From Syntrophorhabdales bacterium (GTDB lineage: Bacteria; Desulfobacterota; Syntrophorhabdia; Syntrophorhabdales; WCHB1-27), in assembly GCA_035541455.1 (NCBI GenBank), contig DATKNH010000094.1, positions 1-57,547 of the forward strand: a DNA stretch of 57,547 nucleotides, in the 5' to 3' direction. The stretch's first letter is position 1. Each line of letters opens with the position of its first letter. Shown here in pieces: positions 19,293 to 29,118 of this stretch. Below the pieces are notes generated by a model that worked only from the letters and a program-made list of their open reading frames with translations, had not been told where the DNA came from and did no database searches. The position numbers were made by a program, and so were the translations under genes.

Positions 19293-21965
19293 TCACAGCG
19301 GAAGGACTACTCTCGTCATGTCTTCATCCGTCGATTCAATCGTGAAACCGAGCTTTCTACAAACCGCCAACATTTTATCGTTTCCAGTCAGCACTTCTCC
19401 GTAAATATTCTGGAGACCTTTCTCCTCGCCAATGCCGATTAACACGTCCACAAGCTTGTACCCCAGTCCCTTGCCGTGATAATTGTCGTGAACGAGGACT
19501 GCGAACTCTCCCGATTTAAACTCGCGGTCGATGATCAGCCTTCCGATCCCGATCATTTTCCTTCTTTCATTCTCTCTCACTTCGGCAACAATAGCAATCT
19601 CCCGCTCGTAATCGATATTGCAGAACCTGACCAGCATTTCGTGAGAGATATCCTTAATGACCGTGAAGAACCGCGTACGCATGGACGCGTCGGACAGGGA
19701 GGTAAGTAATTCGTGCTCCAGCGGTTCGTCCTCGGGTCTTATGGGCCGTAACACTACATCCTTGCCGTCAGGAAATAGCCAGTGGCTCACGTACCGGGTA
19801 GGGTAGGGCGTGATTACCAGGTGAGGATATTGAACCGATGAATCGGGCGTGTTCTTTTCCAGCACAATCCGCGCATTGACCGCGTAAGGCGTGCCATCCG
19901 ATATCGCGATGGGGTTTATCTCCATCTCAGCTATTTCAGGAAAGTCGACTATCAAATTCGAAAAGCTGACAATGATCTGCTCGAGCTCGCGAAGGTCCGC
20001 TGCCTTCTTACCGCGCAAACCGCGTAGCAGCTTGTAAACGCCCGTCTCTTCTATCATGAGTCTCGCCAGGGTCTGGTTCAATGGAGGCAGGCCGATGGAA
20101 AAATCCTTTACGAGCGCTGTTCCCTTTCCTCCCATGCCGAATAAGATTATTGACCCGAAATCCTCATCCTTCTTTGAGCCGAGGATCAGCTCGTAATCGA
20201 TGTTTTCGATCATCTTCTCGACAGTGATGCCGGAAACCGATATTTCCGGAGCGTTAGCCTTTACCCGCTCCAGTATCTTTGCGTGCTCCGTTTTCAGTTT
20301 TCCTGGTGAGTAAACTTCCGCCATGCCACCTACTTCACTTCTATGGACTACATCCGCAGAGACGATCTTGAGAACAACCGGGTACCCTATGCGCTCTGCC
20401 CAGACTGCTGCCGACTCCACGCTGGTAGCCAGAAAAGGGGCGGTGCTACGAATTCCGTAGTTCTTGAGAAAATCTTTTGACTCCTCTTCCGTGAGAACTC
20501 GTCTTCCCTCCTTGAGGGTTTTCCGGATAAAAACCTTGAGGTGGTTCTTGGGAGGCGCTTGATCAACCGGCAGCTCATCGGGAGTCTCATACAGGAGCTC
20601 CAGGTTTCTTTTATACCTGTACATGTAGAGCACCGTCTTGATCGCTTCTTCGGGTGTCTCATATGTGGGAATGTTGTGTTCTTTTAGAATCTCCCTGCCT
20701 TCCTCTATATTCTTTGAGCCCATCCACGTGGTTATCAGCGGTTTGTGTGCGTTTTTCGCGATGGCAGCAACGGCCTCCGCAAGCTGGGTCGGGTCGGCCG
20801 CATTATCGAACACTTTCTTGGCAATGTAGATTACAAGGATGCCGTCTACACCCTGATCGTTCAGGCAGACGGTGACGGCTCTTGTATAACGCTCGATATC
20901 GGCGTCTCCAAAGAGATCTACAGGGTTACCCTTGCTCCAGTGGGCAGGCAGAAAGCTGCTCAATTCTTCAATGCTTTTTTCCGTCAGCCGGGCAAGCCTG
21001 CCGCCCGATGCCATCAGGACGTCTGTCGCTATTACACCGGGACCTCCTGCGTTCGTTATGATCGCCATTCTTCGCCCTGCAGGCAGATTGGCGGAGTGAA
21101 GCACTTCGGCTGCGTTGAGCAGATCGGAAACTTCCTTTACCCGAACAACGCCGGCACGTTTGAACGCCACATCGTAGGCTGCGTCATCGCCGGCCATGGA
21201 GCCTGTGTGAAACAGCGAGGCTCTGGCGCTCTCCTTGGATTGCCCCGGCTTCATAACCACGATGGGCTTGTTGCGCGCGAAACCGCGCGCAGCGCTTACG
21301 AATTTCCGCCCTTCTCCCACAGTCTCCATGTAAAGGATAATACTCCTCGTCTGAGGGTCTTCGCCCACAAAATCGATGAGATCTCCAAAACCGATATCGA
21401 TCATGGAGCCAAGCGAGACGAACATACTGAAGCCAACGTGAGCCGTCGTTGCCCGATCAAGCACAACGCCTCCCACTGACGCGCTCTGAGATATGAGCGC
21501 GATGTTCCCTCTCTCCGGTTGCAGCTCGAAGCGCGATGTGTTCAGTCCTATAGCGGGCCGTATAATCCCGGCCGAGTTGGGGCCGAGGATTCTGATGCCG
21601 TACTGCTTCCGGATCTCTTTAAGTTCCTCTTCGAGTTTTTTGCCCGTTTCGCCTACTTCCCTGAAGCCGCTGGAAACAATGACTGCGCCTTCAACGCCTG
21701 CCTTTCCACAGGATTCGATTATAGCCGGCACCTTCGGCGCAGGGGCCGCCACGACTGCAAGGTCAACCTTTTCGGGGACACTTTCCATGTCAGGGAAGCA
21801 GTTCTGAACCGGCAGATCGTCATTCCTGATGCCCACCAGAAATATCTTCCGTCCTCCAGCGATGTTGAGATTGGTAATGAGTCTTGCTTCGAACGCTCCC
21901 CGTCCGTCACCAGCCCCAAAAAGAGCGATGTTTTTCGGATCAAACATTTTTCTGATATCACCCAT
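19293..21965 (-). CDS. NDP-forming acyl-CoA synthetase fused to GNAT acetyltransferase (Pat/PatZ-like)
   Basis: About 890 residues from ATG 21965, which has GGAG at good spacing; a longer in-frame start at 22079 lacks support. Domain order: CoA-binding Rossmann (MFDPKNIALFGAG), succinyl-CoA-synthetase-like domain with the phosphohistidine-type motif SLFHTGSMAG, an ATP-grasp half (GYPVVLKIVSADVVHRSEVGG ... EMEINPI), and a C-terminal GNAT domain (GIGRLIIDREFKSGEFAVLVHDNYHGKGLGYKL). Pat-type enzymes acetylate lysines of acetyl-CoA synthetase. Because the His motif is kept, ADP-forming acyl-CoA synthetase activity is also possible. Either role fits beside acetyl-CoA pathway genes. Confidence 0.85.
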   Translation of the reverse strand: MGDIRKMFDPKNIALFGAGDGRGAFEARLITNLNIAGGRKIFLVGIRNDDLPVQNCFPDMESVPEKVDLAVVAAPAPKVPAIIESCGKAGVEGAVIVSSGFREVGETGKKLEEELKEIRKQYGIRILGPNSAGIIRPAIGLNTSRFELQPERGNIALISQSASVGGVVLDRATTAHVGFSMFVSLGSMIDIGFGDLIDFVGEDPQTRSIILYMETVGEGRKFVSAARGFARNKPIVVMKPGQSKESARASLFHTGSMAGDDAAYDVAFKRAGVVRVKEVSDLLNAAEVLHSANLPAGRRMAIITNAGGPGVIATDVLMASGGRLARLTEKSIEELSSFLPAHWSKGNPVDLFGDADIERYTRAVTVCLNDQGVDGILVIYIAKKVFDNAADPTQLAEAVAAIAKNAHKPLITTWMGSKNIEEGREILKEHNIPTYETPEEAIKTVLYMYRYKRNLELLYETPDELPVDQAPPKNHLKVFIRKTLKEGRRVLTEEESKDFLKNYGIRSTAPFLATSVESAAVWAERIGYPVVLKIVSADVVHRSEVGGMAEVYSPGKLKTEHAKILERVKANAPEISVSGITVEKMIENIDYELILGSKKDEDFGSIILFGMGGKGTALVKDFSIGLPPLNQTLARLMIEETGVYKLLRGLRGKKAADLRELEQIIVSFSNLIVDFPEIAEMEINPIAISDGTPYAVNARIVLEKNTPDSSVQYPHLVITPYPTRYVSHWLFPDGKDVVLRPIRPEDEPLEHELLTSLSDASMRTRFFTVIKDISHEMLVRFCNIDYEREIAIVAEVRENERRKMIGIGRLIIDREFKSGEFAVLVHDNYHGKGLGYKLVDVLIGIGEEKGLQNIYGEVLTGNDKMLAVCRKLGFTIESTDEDMTRVVLPL

Positions 21966-22193
21966 GGATTCTCCTACGTCTCGCGGTCTGCCGTAACCTG
22001 ACGAGTGCGAGCCAACCAATCTGTACCGGGCTTTCTGCCTTTCCAGTCGGTCAATTGTGCCCGTTTCGTAGCCCGTCAATCTTCGCTGCTTTGTAGATTA
22101 TTATACCTCGAAAACGGGACTATTGCGCAACTCTGATTGTGCAAGGATGCTTCAATTCCAAATTCGCGTTTTGACGTATCTTCGTGAAAAATA

Positions 22194-22254
22194 TCGCAAG
22201 CTTGCGAACTTGAGAAATTTAACTTGACAAAATTGTAGATTATCTTAGTATATC
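22194..22254 (+). promoter_or_regulatory. fhs promoter with upstream palindrome
   Basis: TTGACA (22224-22229) is a perfect -35. Candidate -10 boxes are TAGTAT (22246-22251) or TATATC (22249-22254). Sixteen bases upstream of the -35 lies a perfect 14-bp palindrome, TCGCAAGCTTGCGA (22194-22207), positioned like an activator or repressor site. The rest of the 21966-22306 gap is AT-rich, with an imperfect TTGCGCA/TGTGCAA repeat at about 22123-22144. Confidence 0.6.
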
Positions 22255-22306
22255 ATCCTCACACACCAGAAGAATATGCAGTATATACCACTTCAAGGAG
22301 GCTAGT

Positions 22307-24067
22307 ATGTCGTACGACGCGACAAAGATGGCGGATTGGCAAATTTCTGAAGCTGCGGAAGAGAAGATGAAATCGATCTGGCAATTGGGTGATGAGATGG
22401 GGCTGCAAAAAGATGAAATCATGCCCTACGGCCGGATAGGACGCGTCGATTTCATGAAGATAATTGACAGATTGAAAAATAGACCTGACGGAAAGTACAT
22501 AGAGGTGACTGCCATAACACCGACGCCCTTAGGCGAAGGCAAAACGACCACATCCATGGGCCTCATCGAGGGTCTTGGAAAACGCAAGAAGAGCGTGTGC
22601 GGGGCGATACGCCAACCGTCCGGCGGGCCCACTATGAACATTAAAGGGAGTGCTGCAGGTGGCGGCAATGCGCAGGCAATCCCTCTAACCGAGTTCTCTT
22701 TGGGTCTAACCGGCGATATAAACAACATTATGAATGCCCACAATCTCGCAATGGTGGCGCTCACGGCGCGCATGCAGCATGAAAGAAACTATTCGGATGC
22801 CGAACTGGCAAAGAGAAACCTAAAGCGGCTTGACGTTGATCCAAAGAACGTGCAGATGGGGTGGATTATAGATTTTTGCGCACAGTCGCTCCGCAACATG
22901 GTCATAGGTTTGGGCGGGAAGATGGACGGGTATCTCATGCAGTCCAGGTTTGATATAGCGGTCAGTTCAGAGGTAATGGCTATTCTCGCCATCGTGAAAG
23001 ACCTCAAGGATTTCCGCGAGAGACTGGGCAAGATCACGGTGGCTTACGACAGGAGCGGGAAACCGGTCACCTGTGAAGACCTGGAAGTTGCGGGCGCAAT
23101 GACTGCTCTTATGAGGGAGAGCGTGAACCCGACACTGCTGCAGACTGTAGAAGGACAACCGGTCTTTGTACACGCAGGACCTTTCGCCAACATAGCAGTC
23201 GGTCAATCGTCCATAATCGCCGACCGCGTTGCTCTGAAACTCTTTGATTACAACGTAACTGAGAGCGGTTTCGCAGCGGACATCGGCTTCGAGAAATTCT
23301 GGAATGTGAAGTGCAGAGAGAGCGGGCTCAAGCCGAACGTTTCAGTCCTCACCACAACAATCCGCGCACTCAAGATGCACGGCGGCGGCCCAAGGGTTGC
23401 ACCGGGGCTTCCCCTTCCCGATGAATACAAGAAGGAAAACCTCGGGTTGCTCGAAAAGGGTGCGGCCAACATGGTCCACCACATCAAGACAATAAAGCAG
23501 TCGGGGATGAAGCCCGTCGTCTGTATTAACGGGTTCCATACGGATACAAAAGACGAGATAGCTCTGTTGCGCAAGCTCGGCGAGGCCGAAGGGGCGAGAG
23601 TGGCACTTTCCACCCACTGGCTCAACGGCGGCGATGGAGCCCTGGAATTGGCTGATGCGGTGGTCGACGCATGCGAAGAGAAATCAGATTTCAAATTCCT
23701 CTACCCGCTTGAGATGCCGCTTCGCCAGAGGGTGGAGGCGATTGCCAAGAACGTGTACGGTGCCGATGGTGTCCAGTGGTCGCCGGAAGCTGAAGCGAAA
23801 GCAAAGGCTTTCGAGTCAGATCCGGAAAAGAAAACATACTACACGATGATGGTAAAGACGCACCTGAGTCTCTCGCACGATCCGAACGTGAAGGGTGTGC
23901 CCAAGGGTTGGGTGCTGCCGGTCAGGGATATCCTGATATTCTCAGGCGCACGGTTCCTCTGCCCGGTCACGGGTGCTATCAGTCTTATGCCTGGTACTGG
24001 TTCTGACCCCGCCTACAGAAGAATCGACGTGGATGTGAACACGGGCAAGGTAACAGGGTTGTTCTAG
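22307..24067 (+). CDS. fhs: Formate--tetrahydrofolate ligase
   Basis: A 586-residue ATP-dependent enzyme that forms 10-formyl-THF from formate, the first committed methyl-branch step of the Wood-Ljungdahl pathway. Seen: the nucleotide-binding motif [46 protein letters not shown], the ALKMHGGG segment, and the C-terminal [21 protein letters not shown]. It is a little longer than the usual 555-560 residues because of extra N-terminal sequence. AAGGAGG precedes ATG 22307. It has its own promoter and is convergent with the IclR gene. Confidence 0.96.
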   Translation: MSYDATKMADWQISEAAEEKMKSIWQLGDEMGLQKDEIMPYGRIGRVDFMKIIDRLKNRPDGKYIEVTAITPTPLGEGKTTTSMGLIEGLGKRKKSVCGAIRQPSGGPTMNIKGSAAGGGNAQAIPLTEFSLGLTGDINNIMNAHNLAMVALTARMQHERNYSDAELAKRNLKRLDVDPKNVQMGWIIDFCAQSLRNMVIGLGGKMDGYLMQSRFDIAVSSEVMAILAIVKDLKDFRERLGKITVAYDRSGKPVTCEDLEVAGAMTALMRESVNPTLLQTVEGQPVFVHAGPFANIAVGQSSIIADRVALKLFDYNVTESGFAADIGFEKFWNVKCRESGLKPNVSVLTTTIRALKMHGGGPRVAPGLPLPDEYKKENLGLLEKGAANMVHHIKTIKQSGMKPVVCINGFHTDTKDEIALLRKLGEAEGARVALSTHWLNGGDGALELADAVVDACEEKSDFKFLYPLEMPLRQRVEAIAKNVYGADGVQWSPEAEAKAKAFESDPEKKTYYTMMVKTHLSLSHDPNVKGVPKGWVLPVRDILIFSGARFLCPVTGAISLMPGTGSDPAYRRIDVDVNTGKVTGLF

Positions 24068-24104
24068 GCGTAAACCCGGTTGCGAAGCCGGGCAGGATGG
24101 AGGA

Positions 24105-24935
24105 CTAGTGCTGTGGCTGCCGCAGGGATGTCTCGGGCGGTGCCGGCGGAGTTTCTACATCATGCCCGGCCGACCTTTCGTTGCAAAAAGGAGAGAGTCG
24201 CATCGTTATCTCTTCTGCTGCCTGCTTTAAGTGTCTAATGATGTGAGGCAACTTGTTATCATTCATGGAACTGGTGAAACCGACGACCCACAGGGCAGCG
24301 ACAGGCAGGCGTCCCGAATATATGAGTGTAGCTACGGCTCTCATGCCGGTGAGGTACTCCTCGAAATCGACGGCATATCCGCGAGACCTGGTCTTTTCGA
24401 CCTCTTCAAGGAATCCGGCGGTATCGGTGATGCTGTTATCCGTGTATCGCCGCAGGTGGTATTTGGCGAGCAGTGCGAGGATCTCCTGGTTCTGGAGGGG
24501 GGCAAGGAATATCTTACCGAGGACGCCGGCCGTCAGGGCGAATTTGGCTCCTATCGGCGATGAGATCTTCAACTCTTTTCTAGGCTCTACAACGTCAAGA
24601 ACTCGTACCGCCTCGTCTTCCCGCACGCCTAAGAAGACAGTCTCGTCAACCTGTTCCACGAGTCTCTCCAGGAAAGATCGAGCCGTGCCGGGCAGGTCAC
24701 TGGCGCCCAGTACTCTCTTTGACAATTCGAAGAGCGCTCCTCCGACCAAGTACTTTTTTGTGGCATCGACTTTCGCCAACAGCCCTTCTTCCTCGAGAGA
24801 ACTTAGTATGCCGAAGGTAGTGCTTTTGCTCAAACCCAGCACGCGGGCAATTTCGGTCACGCCGAGGGGTCTGTTCTCGTCGATGATCAGCCTTATTATT
24901 TCCAGTGCCTTTTTGAGTGCTGGGGCTTTGTACAT
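24105..24935 (-). CDS. IclR-family transcriptional regulator
   Basis: A 276-residue regulator. The N-terminal winged helix (APALKKALEIIRLIIDENRPLGVTEIARVLGLSKSTTFGILSSLEEEGLL) is followed by a GAF-like effector domain (about 80-250) with the family segment RSRGYAVDFEEYLTGMRAVATLI. It is transcribed away from acsV and towards fhs, so it is the obvious candidate regulator of one or both flanking Wood-Ljungdahl units. The effector is unknown. No strong Shine-Dalgarno is visible before the ATG. Confidence 0.9.
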   Translation of the reverse strand: MYKAPALKKALEIIRLIIDENRPLGVTEIARVLGLSKSTTFGILSSLEEEGLLAKVDATKKYLVGGALFELSKRVLGASDLPGTARSFLERLVEQVDETVFLGVREDEAVRVLDVVEPRKELKISSPIGAKFALTAGVLGKIFLAPLQNQEILALLAKYHLRRYTDNSITDTAGFLEEVEKTRSRGYAVDFEEYLTGMRAVATLIYSGRLPVAALWVVGFTSSMNDNKLPHIIRHLKQAAEEITMRLSPFCNERSAGHDVETPPAPPETSLRQPQH

Positions 24936-25027
24936 TTATTCACTGTGCTGAACTTGTTGACTCAGCATACTTCGTTATGCGGGTTGATGTCAACATGCCT
25001 AAATTAGGGAGCTTTGAAGGGCTTTGA

Positions 25028-25061
25028 CAAGCTTGACGTCAGTATTGAAAAAGTGTATGGT
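25028..25061 (+). promoter_or_regulatory. Probable acsV-operon promoter
   Basis: TTGACG (25033-25038), a 17-base spacer and TATGGT (25056-25061). The octamer CAAGCTTG (25028-25035) overlaps the -35 and is the same core as in the palindrome before fhs. The 24936-25200 divergent gap also holds GTTGA-N2-TCAAC near 24981-24992 and GCATA-N6-TATGC, possible operators for the neighbouring IclR protein. Confidence 0.45.
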
Positions 25062-25200
25062 ATGTGCATCGTTTAGAATAGTGAACATAGAATTGAAGGT
25101 GATGCCCTTAGCGGCTGTGCGAGCATGTGAGGCGCTGACAGTCGAAAGCCATGTGTTCCCGCGCCGCAGGCGAAAGCTCATTGGCGAGGTTTGAATTCTA

Positions 25201-27192
25201 ATGGCTGACGGGCACAGGGTGAGGTTTCTTCCAAGCGACAGGATGTTCGTGGCAGAAGAAGGAGAGAGCATCCTGGATCTTGCAATGAAATCGGGTATTC
25301 ACATCAACGCGAGTTGCGGCGGCAATGGCGCATGTGGCAAGTGCCGGATAAAGGTGATCGAAGGCAATGTCGCCTCCGCACCTCACCCGAAGATCGCGCA
25401 GTGGGAATATGAGAACGGGATACGGCTTGCCTGCATGACGAGGTCGTTGGGTGATGTAGTCGTAGAAATTCCCTTCGAGTCCCAGGTGGACCGCGCCGCA
25501 CTCAGGCGCAAAAGGGAAACATCTCACGTGCTGACGCCCGCCGACCTGGACCAGCTTGTTGGTGCCTGGGAAGTCGATCCCTCAGTCTTCAAAAAGTATC
25601 TTGAGCTTGAACCCCCGTCGGTTGAAGACAATATCAATGATCTTGGCCGGCTTATGCGGGAGTTGCGTAAAAGGCACGAGATTGAAGACGTCTCAGTTGA
25701 TTTTAAAGTGTTGATGAAACTGGCAGGCATCCTGCGTGCCTCTGATTGGAAAATTACACTCACGCTTGTCGAAACGCGAAGAGGCCTGAAGCTCATCAAC
25801 GTAGAAGCCGGCAATGTGGAGGACAAGAACTATTCAATAGTCATCGATATCGGGACTACGACCGTGTGCGGGCAGTTGCTCGATCTCGCCAACTGCAGCG
25901 TGTACAGGCGGATTGAGGATTCCCAGAACGGCGTGCAGGTGTGCACCCTCGGGGAGGCCTCTGATTACAACGCGCAGATCAGTTACGGCGAAGACGTCAT
26001 CACGAGAATACTCTATGCACAGAAACAAGGTGGGCTCAAGCGGATCCAGGAAGTTGTTATCGGGACCATCAACGGCATCATCAAAGAATTGCTTGAAATG
26101 AGCGGAGTAAGTGTTGACCGTATATCTCACCTGGTGTTTGCCGGCAATACTACCATGACGCATCTTGCGCTGGGCCTTGACCCCCGCTACATAATGCTTT
26201 CACCCTACACGCCCACTGCCAACTTCATCCCACCGGTAAGGGCCATTAACCTCGGCCTGAATGTGAAGGATCACGTGCATATCTACCTGTTCCCTTGCGT
26301 TGCCTCCTACGTGGGCGGCGATATCGTTGCGGGAGTTCTCGGCTCAGGGCTGTTCAAGAGATCGGACATTACCCTGTTCCTGGACATAGGCACCAATGGC
26401 GAGCTCGTTGTGGGTAACAAGGATTGGCTCACCTGCGCTTCCTGCTCGGCAGGGCCTGCCTTTGAAGGCGGCGGCATCAAATTTGGGATGCGTGCCGGCA
26501 GGGGGGCGATTGAGCAGGTGCGTATCAACCCCACGACCCTTGAACCCATGATCCTTACGATAGGCCGGGTGAAGCCGGCAGGGATCTGCGGCTCTGGCCT
26601 CATCGACGCTGTCGCCGAGCTTCTCGAGGCAGGCGTCATCGGCCAGAACGGGAAATTTGAAAGAGATCTCCCGACGAAAAGAGTGAGAGAGGGAGATAGC
26701 GGCTTCGAGTATGTGCTGGCGTATGCTGCCGACACGCAGATCGGCAGGGATATCGTATTGACTGAAGTTGACCTGGATAATCTTATACGGGCAAAGGCCG
26801 CTATTTACGCCGGTTGCAAGGTGTTGCTCGAGAATGTAGGCCTCTCTTTCGCGGATGTGAACACTATAATTATTGCCGGCGGGTTCGGCCATTACATCGA
26901 CGTCGAAAAAGCTCAGATGATAGGGCTCCTTCCCGATGTGTCTTCTGAGAAATTTATCTTCGTAGGGAATGGGTCGCTTCTCGGTGCAAGACTCCTCTCT
27001 TTCTCCAGAGAACTGCTGCGAGAAACAGAGAGGATCGCACGGACCATGACGAACATCGAGCTTTCCAACAGCACGACATTCATGGATGAGTTTATCGCCG
27101 CGATGTTCCTGCCGCACACGGACGAGAAAGCATTTCCTGCAGTATTAGAACAGTTGAGGGCGGGAAAGGAAGCGGCGGTTTCGAATGCCTAA
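25201..27192 (+). CDS. acsV: Corrinoid activation/regeneration ATPase (RACo/AcsV-like)
   Basis: A 663-residue protein. The N terminus is a plant-type [2Fe-2S] ferredoxin domain with Cys39, Cys45, Cys48 and Cys78. A linker/middle region follows. The C-terminal ASKHA-type ATPase domain (about 210-640) contains VIDIGTTTVCGQL, FLDIGTNGELV and IIAGGFGHYID. RACo proteins use ATP to reductively reactivate the Co(II) form of the corrinoid iron-sulfur protein to Co(I). First gene of the acs operon, and it overlaps cooC by 8 bases. Related activators serve other corrinoid methyltransferases, but the acs neighbours favour AcsC/AcsD as partner. Confidence 0.9.
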   Translation: MADGHRVRFLPSDRMFVAEEGESILDLAMKSGIHINASCGGNGACGKCRIKVIEGNVASAPHPKIAQWEYENGIRLACMTRSLGDVVVEIPFESQVDRAALRRKRETSHVLTPADLDQLVGAWEVDPSVFKKYLELEPPSVEDNINDLGRLMRELRKRHEIEDVSVDFKVLMKLAGILRASDWKITLTLVETRRGLKLINVEAGNVEDKNYSIVIDIGTTTVCGQLLDLANCSVYRRIEDSQNGVQVCTLGEASDYNAQISYGEDVITRILYAQKQGGLKRIQEVVIGTINGIIKELLEMSGVSVDRISHLVFAGNTTMTHLALGLDPRYIMLSPYTPTANFIPPVRAINLGLNVKDHVHIYLFPCVASYVGGDIVAGVLGSGLFKRSDITLFLDIGTNGELVVGNKDWLTCASCSAGPAFEGGGIKFGMRAGRGAIEQVRINPTTLEPMILTIGRVKPAGICGSGLIDAVAELLEAGVIGQNGKFERDLPTKRVREGDSGFEYVLAYAADTQIGRDIVLTEVDLDNLIRAKAAIYAGCKVLLENVGLSFADVNTIIIAGGFGHYIDVEKAQMIGLLPDVSSEKFIFVGNGSLLGARLLSFSRELLRETERIARTMTNIELSNSTTFMDEFIAAMFLPHTDEKAFPAVLEQLRAGKEAAVSNA

Positions 27193-27943
27193 AGTATGTG
27201 CTTTTGCAGGAAAAGGAGGAGTGGGCAAGACCACCATAACCGGTATGCTCGTCAGGTACCTCGTCGAGGTGGCCAGAGAGGCTCCGATCCTTGCGGTTGA
27301 TGCAGACCCGAACTCGAATCTCAATGAAATTCTGGGCACCGAAGTTCATGTGACGATTGGTGACGCCCGGGAGCTCTTAAAAAAAGAAGTGCCTGTAGGG
27401 ATGGACAAAGAGACCTGGATGGAAATGAAAATACACCAGGCGATCATCGAGAGCAAAGGCTTTGACCTGCTGGTGATGGGAAGACCGGAGGGTACTGGCT
27501 GCTACTGCGCTGCAAACAGCCTTGCAAAAAAGCATATAGACCTCCTCAAAGATAATTATGCGTACGTCGTGGTCGACAATGAAGCAGGCATGGAACACAT
27601 GAGCAGGCTCGTGACCACGGACGTTGATCATCTTTACGTTGTTTCCGACGCTTCAGCCCGTGGCCTTCTGACTGCCAAGAGGATCATGGAACTGGTGGGT
27701 GAACTCAACTTGAATATCGCGCACACCCATGCGATTATCAATCGTCTAAAGGATGAGGACAGAAGCGGCCTGGAACAGCTTGCGGAAGAGAAGGGCATCG
27801 ACGTGGCTGGAATCATCCGCTACGATACCGGGATCGCTGAAGGAGATGTGCGAGGATACACCGTCTTTTCCCTGGACGGCAGATCAGTGGCCCTGAAGGA
27901 TGCTTACAGCGTCTTCGAGAAAACTTTATCTGGAAAGGAGTAG
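27185..27943 (+). CDS. cooC: CooC/AcsF-type nickel-insertion ATPase
   Basis: A 252-residue MinD/ParA-type ATPase. The deviant Walker A motif GKGGVGKTT lies at about residues 9-17. The CxC motif (GTGCYCAAN, about residues 101-109) is the metal-binding, dimer-bridging pair of CooC. AcsF/CooC proteins help load nickel into acetyl-CoA synthase or CO dehydrogenase. It is translationally coupled to acsV (8-base overlap) and followed five bases later by folD. Which target it serves, AcsA or AcsB, cannot be told from sequence alone. Confidence 0.9.
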   Translation: MPKVCAFAGKGGVGKTTITGMLVRYLVEVAREAPILAVDADPNSNLNEILGTEVHVTIGDARELLKKEVPVGMDKETWMEMKIHQAIIESKGFDLLVMGRPEGTGCYCAANSLAKKHIDLLKDNYAYVVVDNEAGMEHMSRLVTTDVDHLYVVSDASARGLLTAKRIMELVGELNLNIAHTHAIINRLKDEDRSGLEQLAEEKGIDVAGIIRYDTGIAEGDVRGYTVFSLDGRSVALKDAYSVFEKTLSGKE

Positions 27944-27947
27944 AATC

Positions 27948-28835
27948 ATGGCAGCAAAGGTCATAAGCGGCACGCAGATCGCGGCAGAGATACGGGAGGA
28001 AATAAAGCAGGAAACGGCTGCTCTGAAAGAGAAGGCCGGTGTGGTGCCGGGGCTGGTTACAATTCTTGTAGGCCAGAATCCCGCGTCAGTCAGCTACGTG
28101 ACAGCTAAAGGAAAAACGGCAAAAGAACTGGGGTTCTTCTCCATACAGGATGACCAGCCGGAGAACCTTACCGAAGAGGCTCTCCTTGCCCTGATTGACA
28201 AATATAACAAGGATCCGAAGATCCACGGCATCCTTGTGCAGTTGCCTCTGCCGAAGCACATCAACGAGACCAAGGTGCTCTATGCAATAGATCCCAACAA
28301 AGACGTGGATGCTTTTCACCCGGTGAACGTTGGAAAGCTTGTAATCGGTGAGGCGAATTTCTATCCGTGTACACCCTATGGTATTCAGCAACTCCTTGTT
28401 CGCAGCGGCGTCAAGACGGACGGAGCAGAGGTGGTAGTCGTCGGCAGGAGCAACATCGTGGGTAAGCCGATTGCCAACATGATGCTTCAGAAGGCCAAAG
28501 GCGCGAACGCCACCGTGACCGTGTGCCACACTGCCACAAAGGATATGGCATTTCACACGAAACGTGCCGACATCCTTATCGTGGCCGCGGGCCGTCCCAA
28601 GGCCATTACCGCTGACATGGTCAAAGAAGGTGTTGTTGTGATTGACGTCGGCGTCAACCGGATAGGCATGACTCCCGAAGGCAAGGCGAAGCTCGCTGGC
28701 GACGTGGATTACGATGGCGTCAAGGAGAAGGCTTCTGCAATAACACCCGTTCCGGGTGGCGTAGGTCCCATGACCATTACGATGCTCATGCTCAACACGT
28801 TGAAGGCGGCAAGAGTAGCGGCAAACGTGAAGTAA
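27948..28835 (+). CDS. folD: Bifunctional methylene-THF dehydrogenase / methenyl-THF cyclohydrolase
   Basis: A 295-residue FolD. Seen: the catalytic Lys region SVSYVTAKGKTAKELG, the GILVQLPLPKH motif, DVDAFHPVNVGKL, the Rossmann motif VVVGRSNIVGKPIANM, and the C-terminal TPVPGGVGPMT signature. It interconverts 10-formyl-, methenyl- and methylene-THF, so no separate fchA is needed. ATG 27948 follows AAAGGAG; an upstream in-frame start at 27900 would overlap cooC and has no ribosome site. NAD(H) versus NADP(H) use cannot be read off reliably. Confidence 0.96.
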   Translation: MAAKVISGTQIAAEIREEIKQETAALKEKAGVVPGLVTILVGQNPASVSYVTAKGKTAKELGFFSIQDDQPENLTEEALLALIDKYNKDPKIHGILVQLPLPKHINETKVLYAIDPNKDVDAFHPVNVGKLVIGEANFYPCTPYGIQQLLVRSGVKTDGAEVVVVGRSNIVGKPIANMMLQKAKGANATVTVCHTATKDMAFHTKRADILIVAAGRPKAITADMVKEGVVVIDVGVNRIGMTPEGKAKLAGDVDYDGVKEKASAITPVPGGVGPMTITMLMLNTLKAARVAANVK

Positions 28836-28887
28836 TAAACGCATGACGTGACGCATCAGTCGTCACCAAGACTGGAGGGAGGTTCCC

Positions 28888-29103
28888 ATGGGAGAGTATC
28901 AGTACGAAGAAAAGGAATCATTCGACGGCAAGAAAGTTAAGGTGCTCGGAGCCACGTACGAACCAGGCAAACCGGACACAAAGGGTGATTGGGAACAAAA
29001 GCTGGAATCACAACAGGATCGGCTCAACTATCTGAAAACGGCACTCCGTTACTGGTACAGCAAAGACTGGTTCGGGAGTGAGAAGAGAAAACAGGAGGCT
29101 TAA
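28888..29103 (+). CDS. Small charged protein of unknown function in the acs operon
   Basis: A 71-residue hydrophilic protein with no cysteines and many Lys and Glu residues. It has a C-terminal helix ending in aromatic residues (ALRYWYSKDWFG). No family is recognised. A strong GGAGGGAGG lies upstream of ATG 28888, and acsD starts 15 bases after it, so it is very probably translated with the CODH/ACS subunits. A short stem (GTGACG/CGTCAC, 28848-28866) sits in the folD gap. It could be an assembly or accessory protein, by position only. Confidence 0.65.
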   Translation: MGEYQYEEKESFDGKKVKVLGATYEPGKPDTKGDWEQKLESQQDRLNYLKTALRYWYSKDWFGSEKRKQEA

Positions 29104-29118
29104 GAAAGGGGGTACTTC

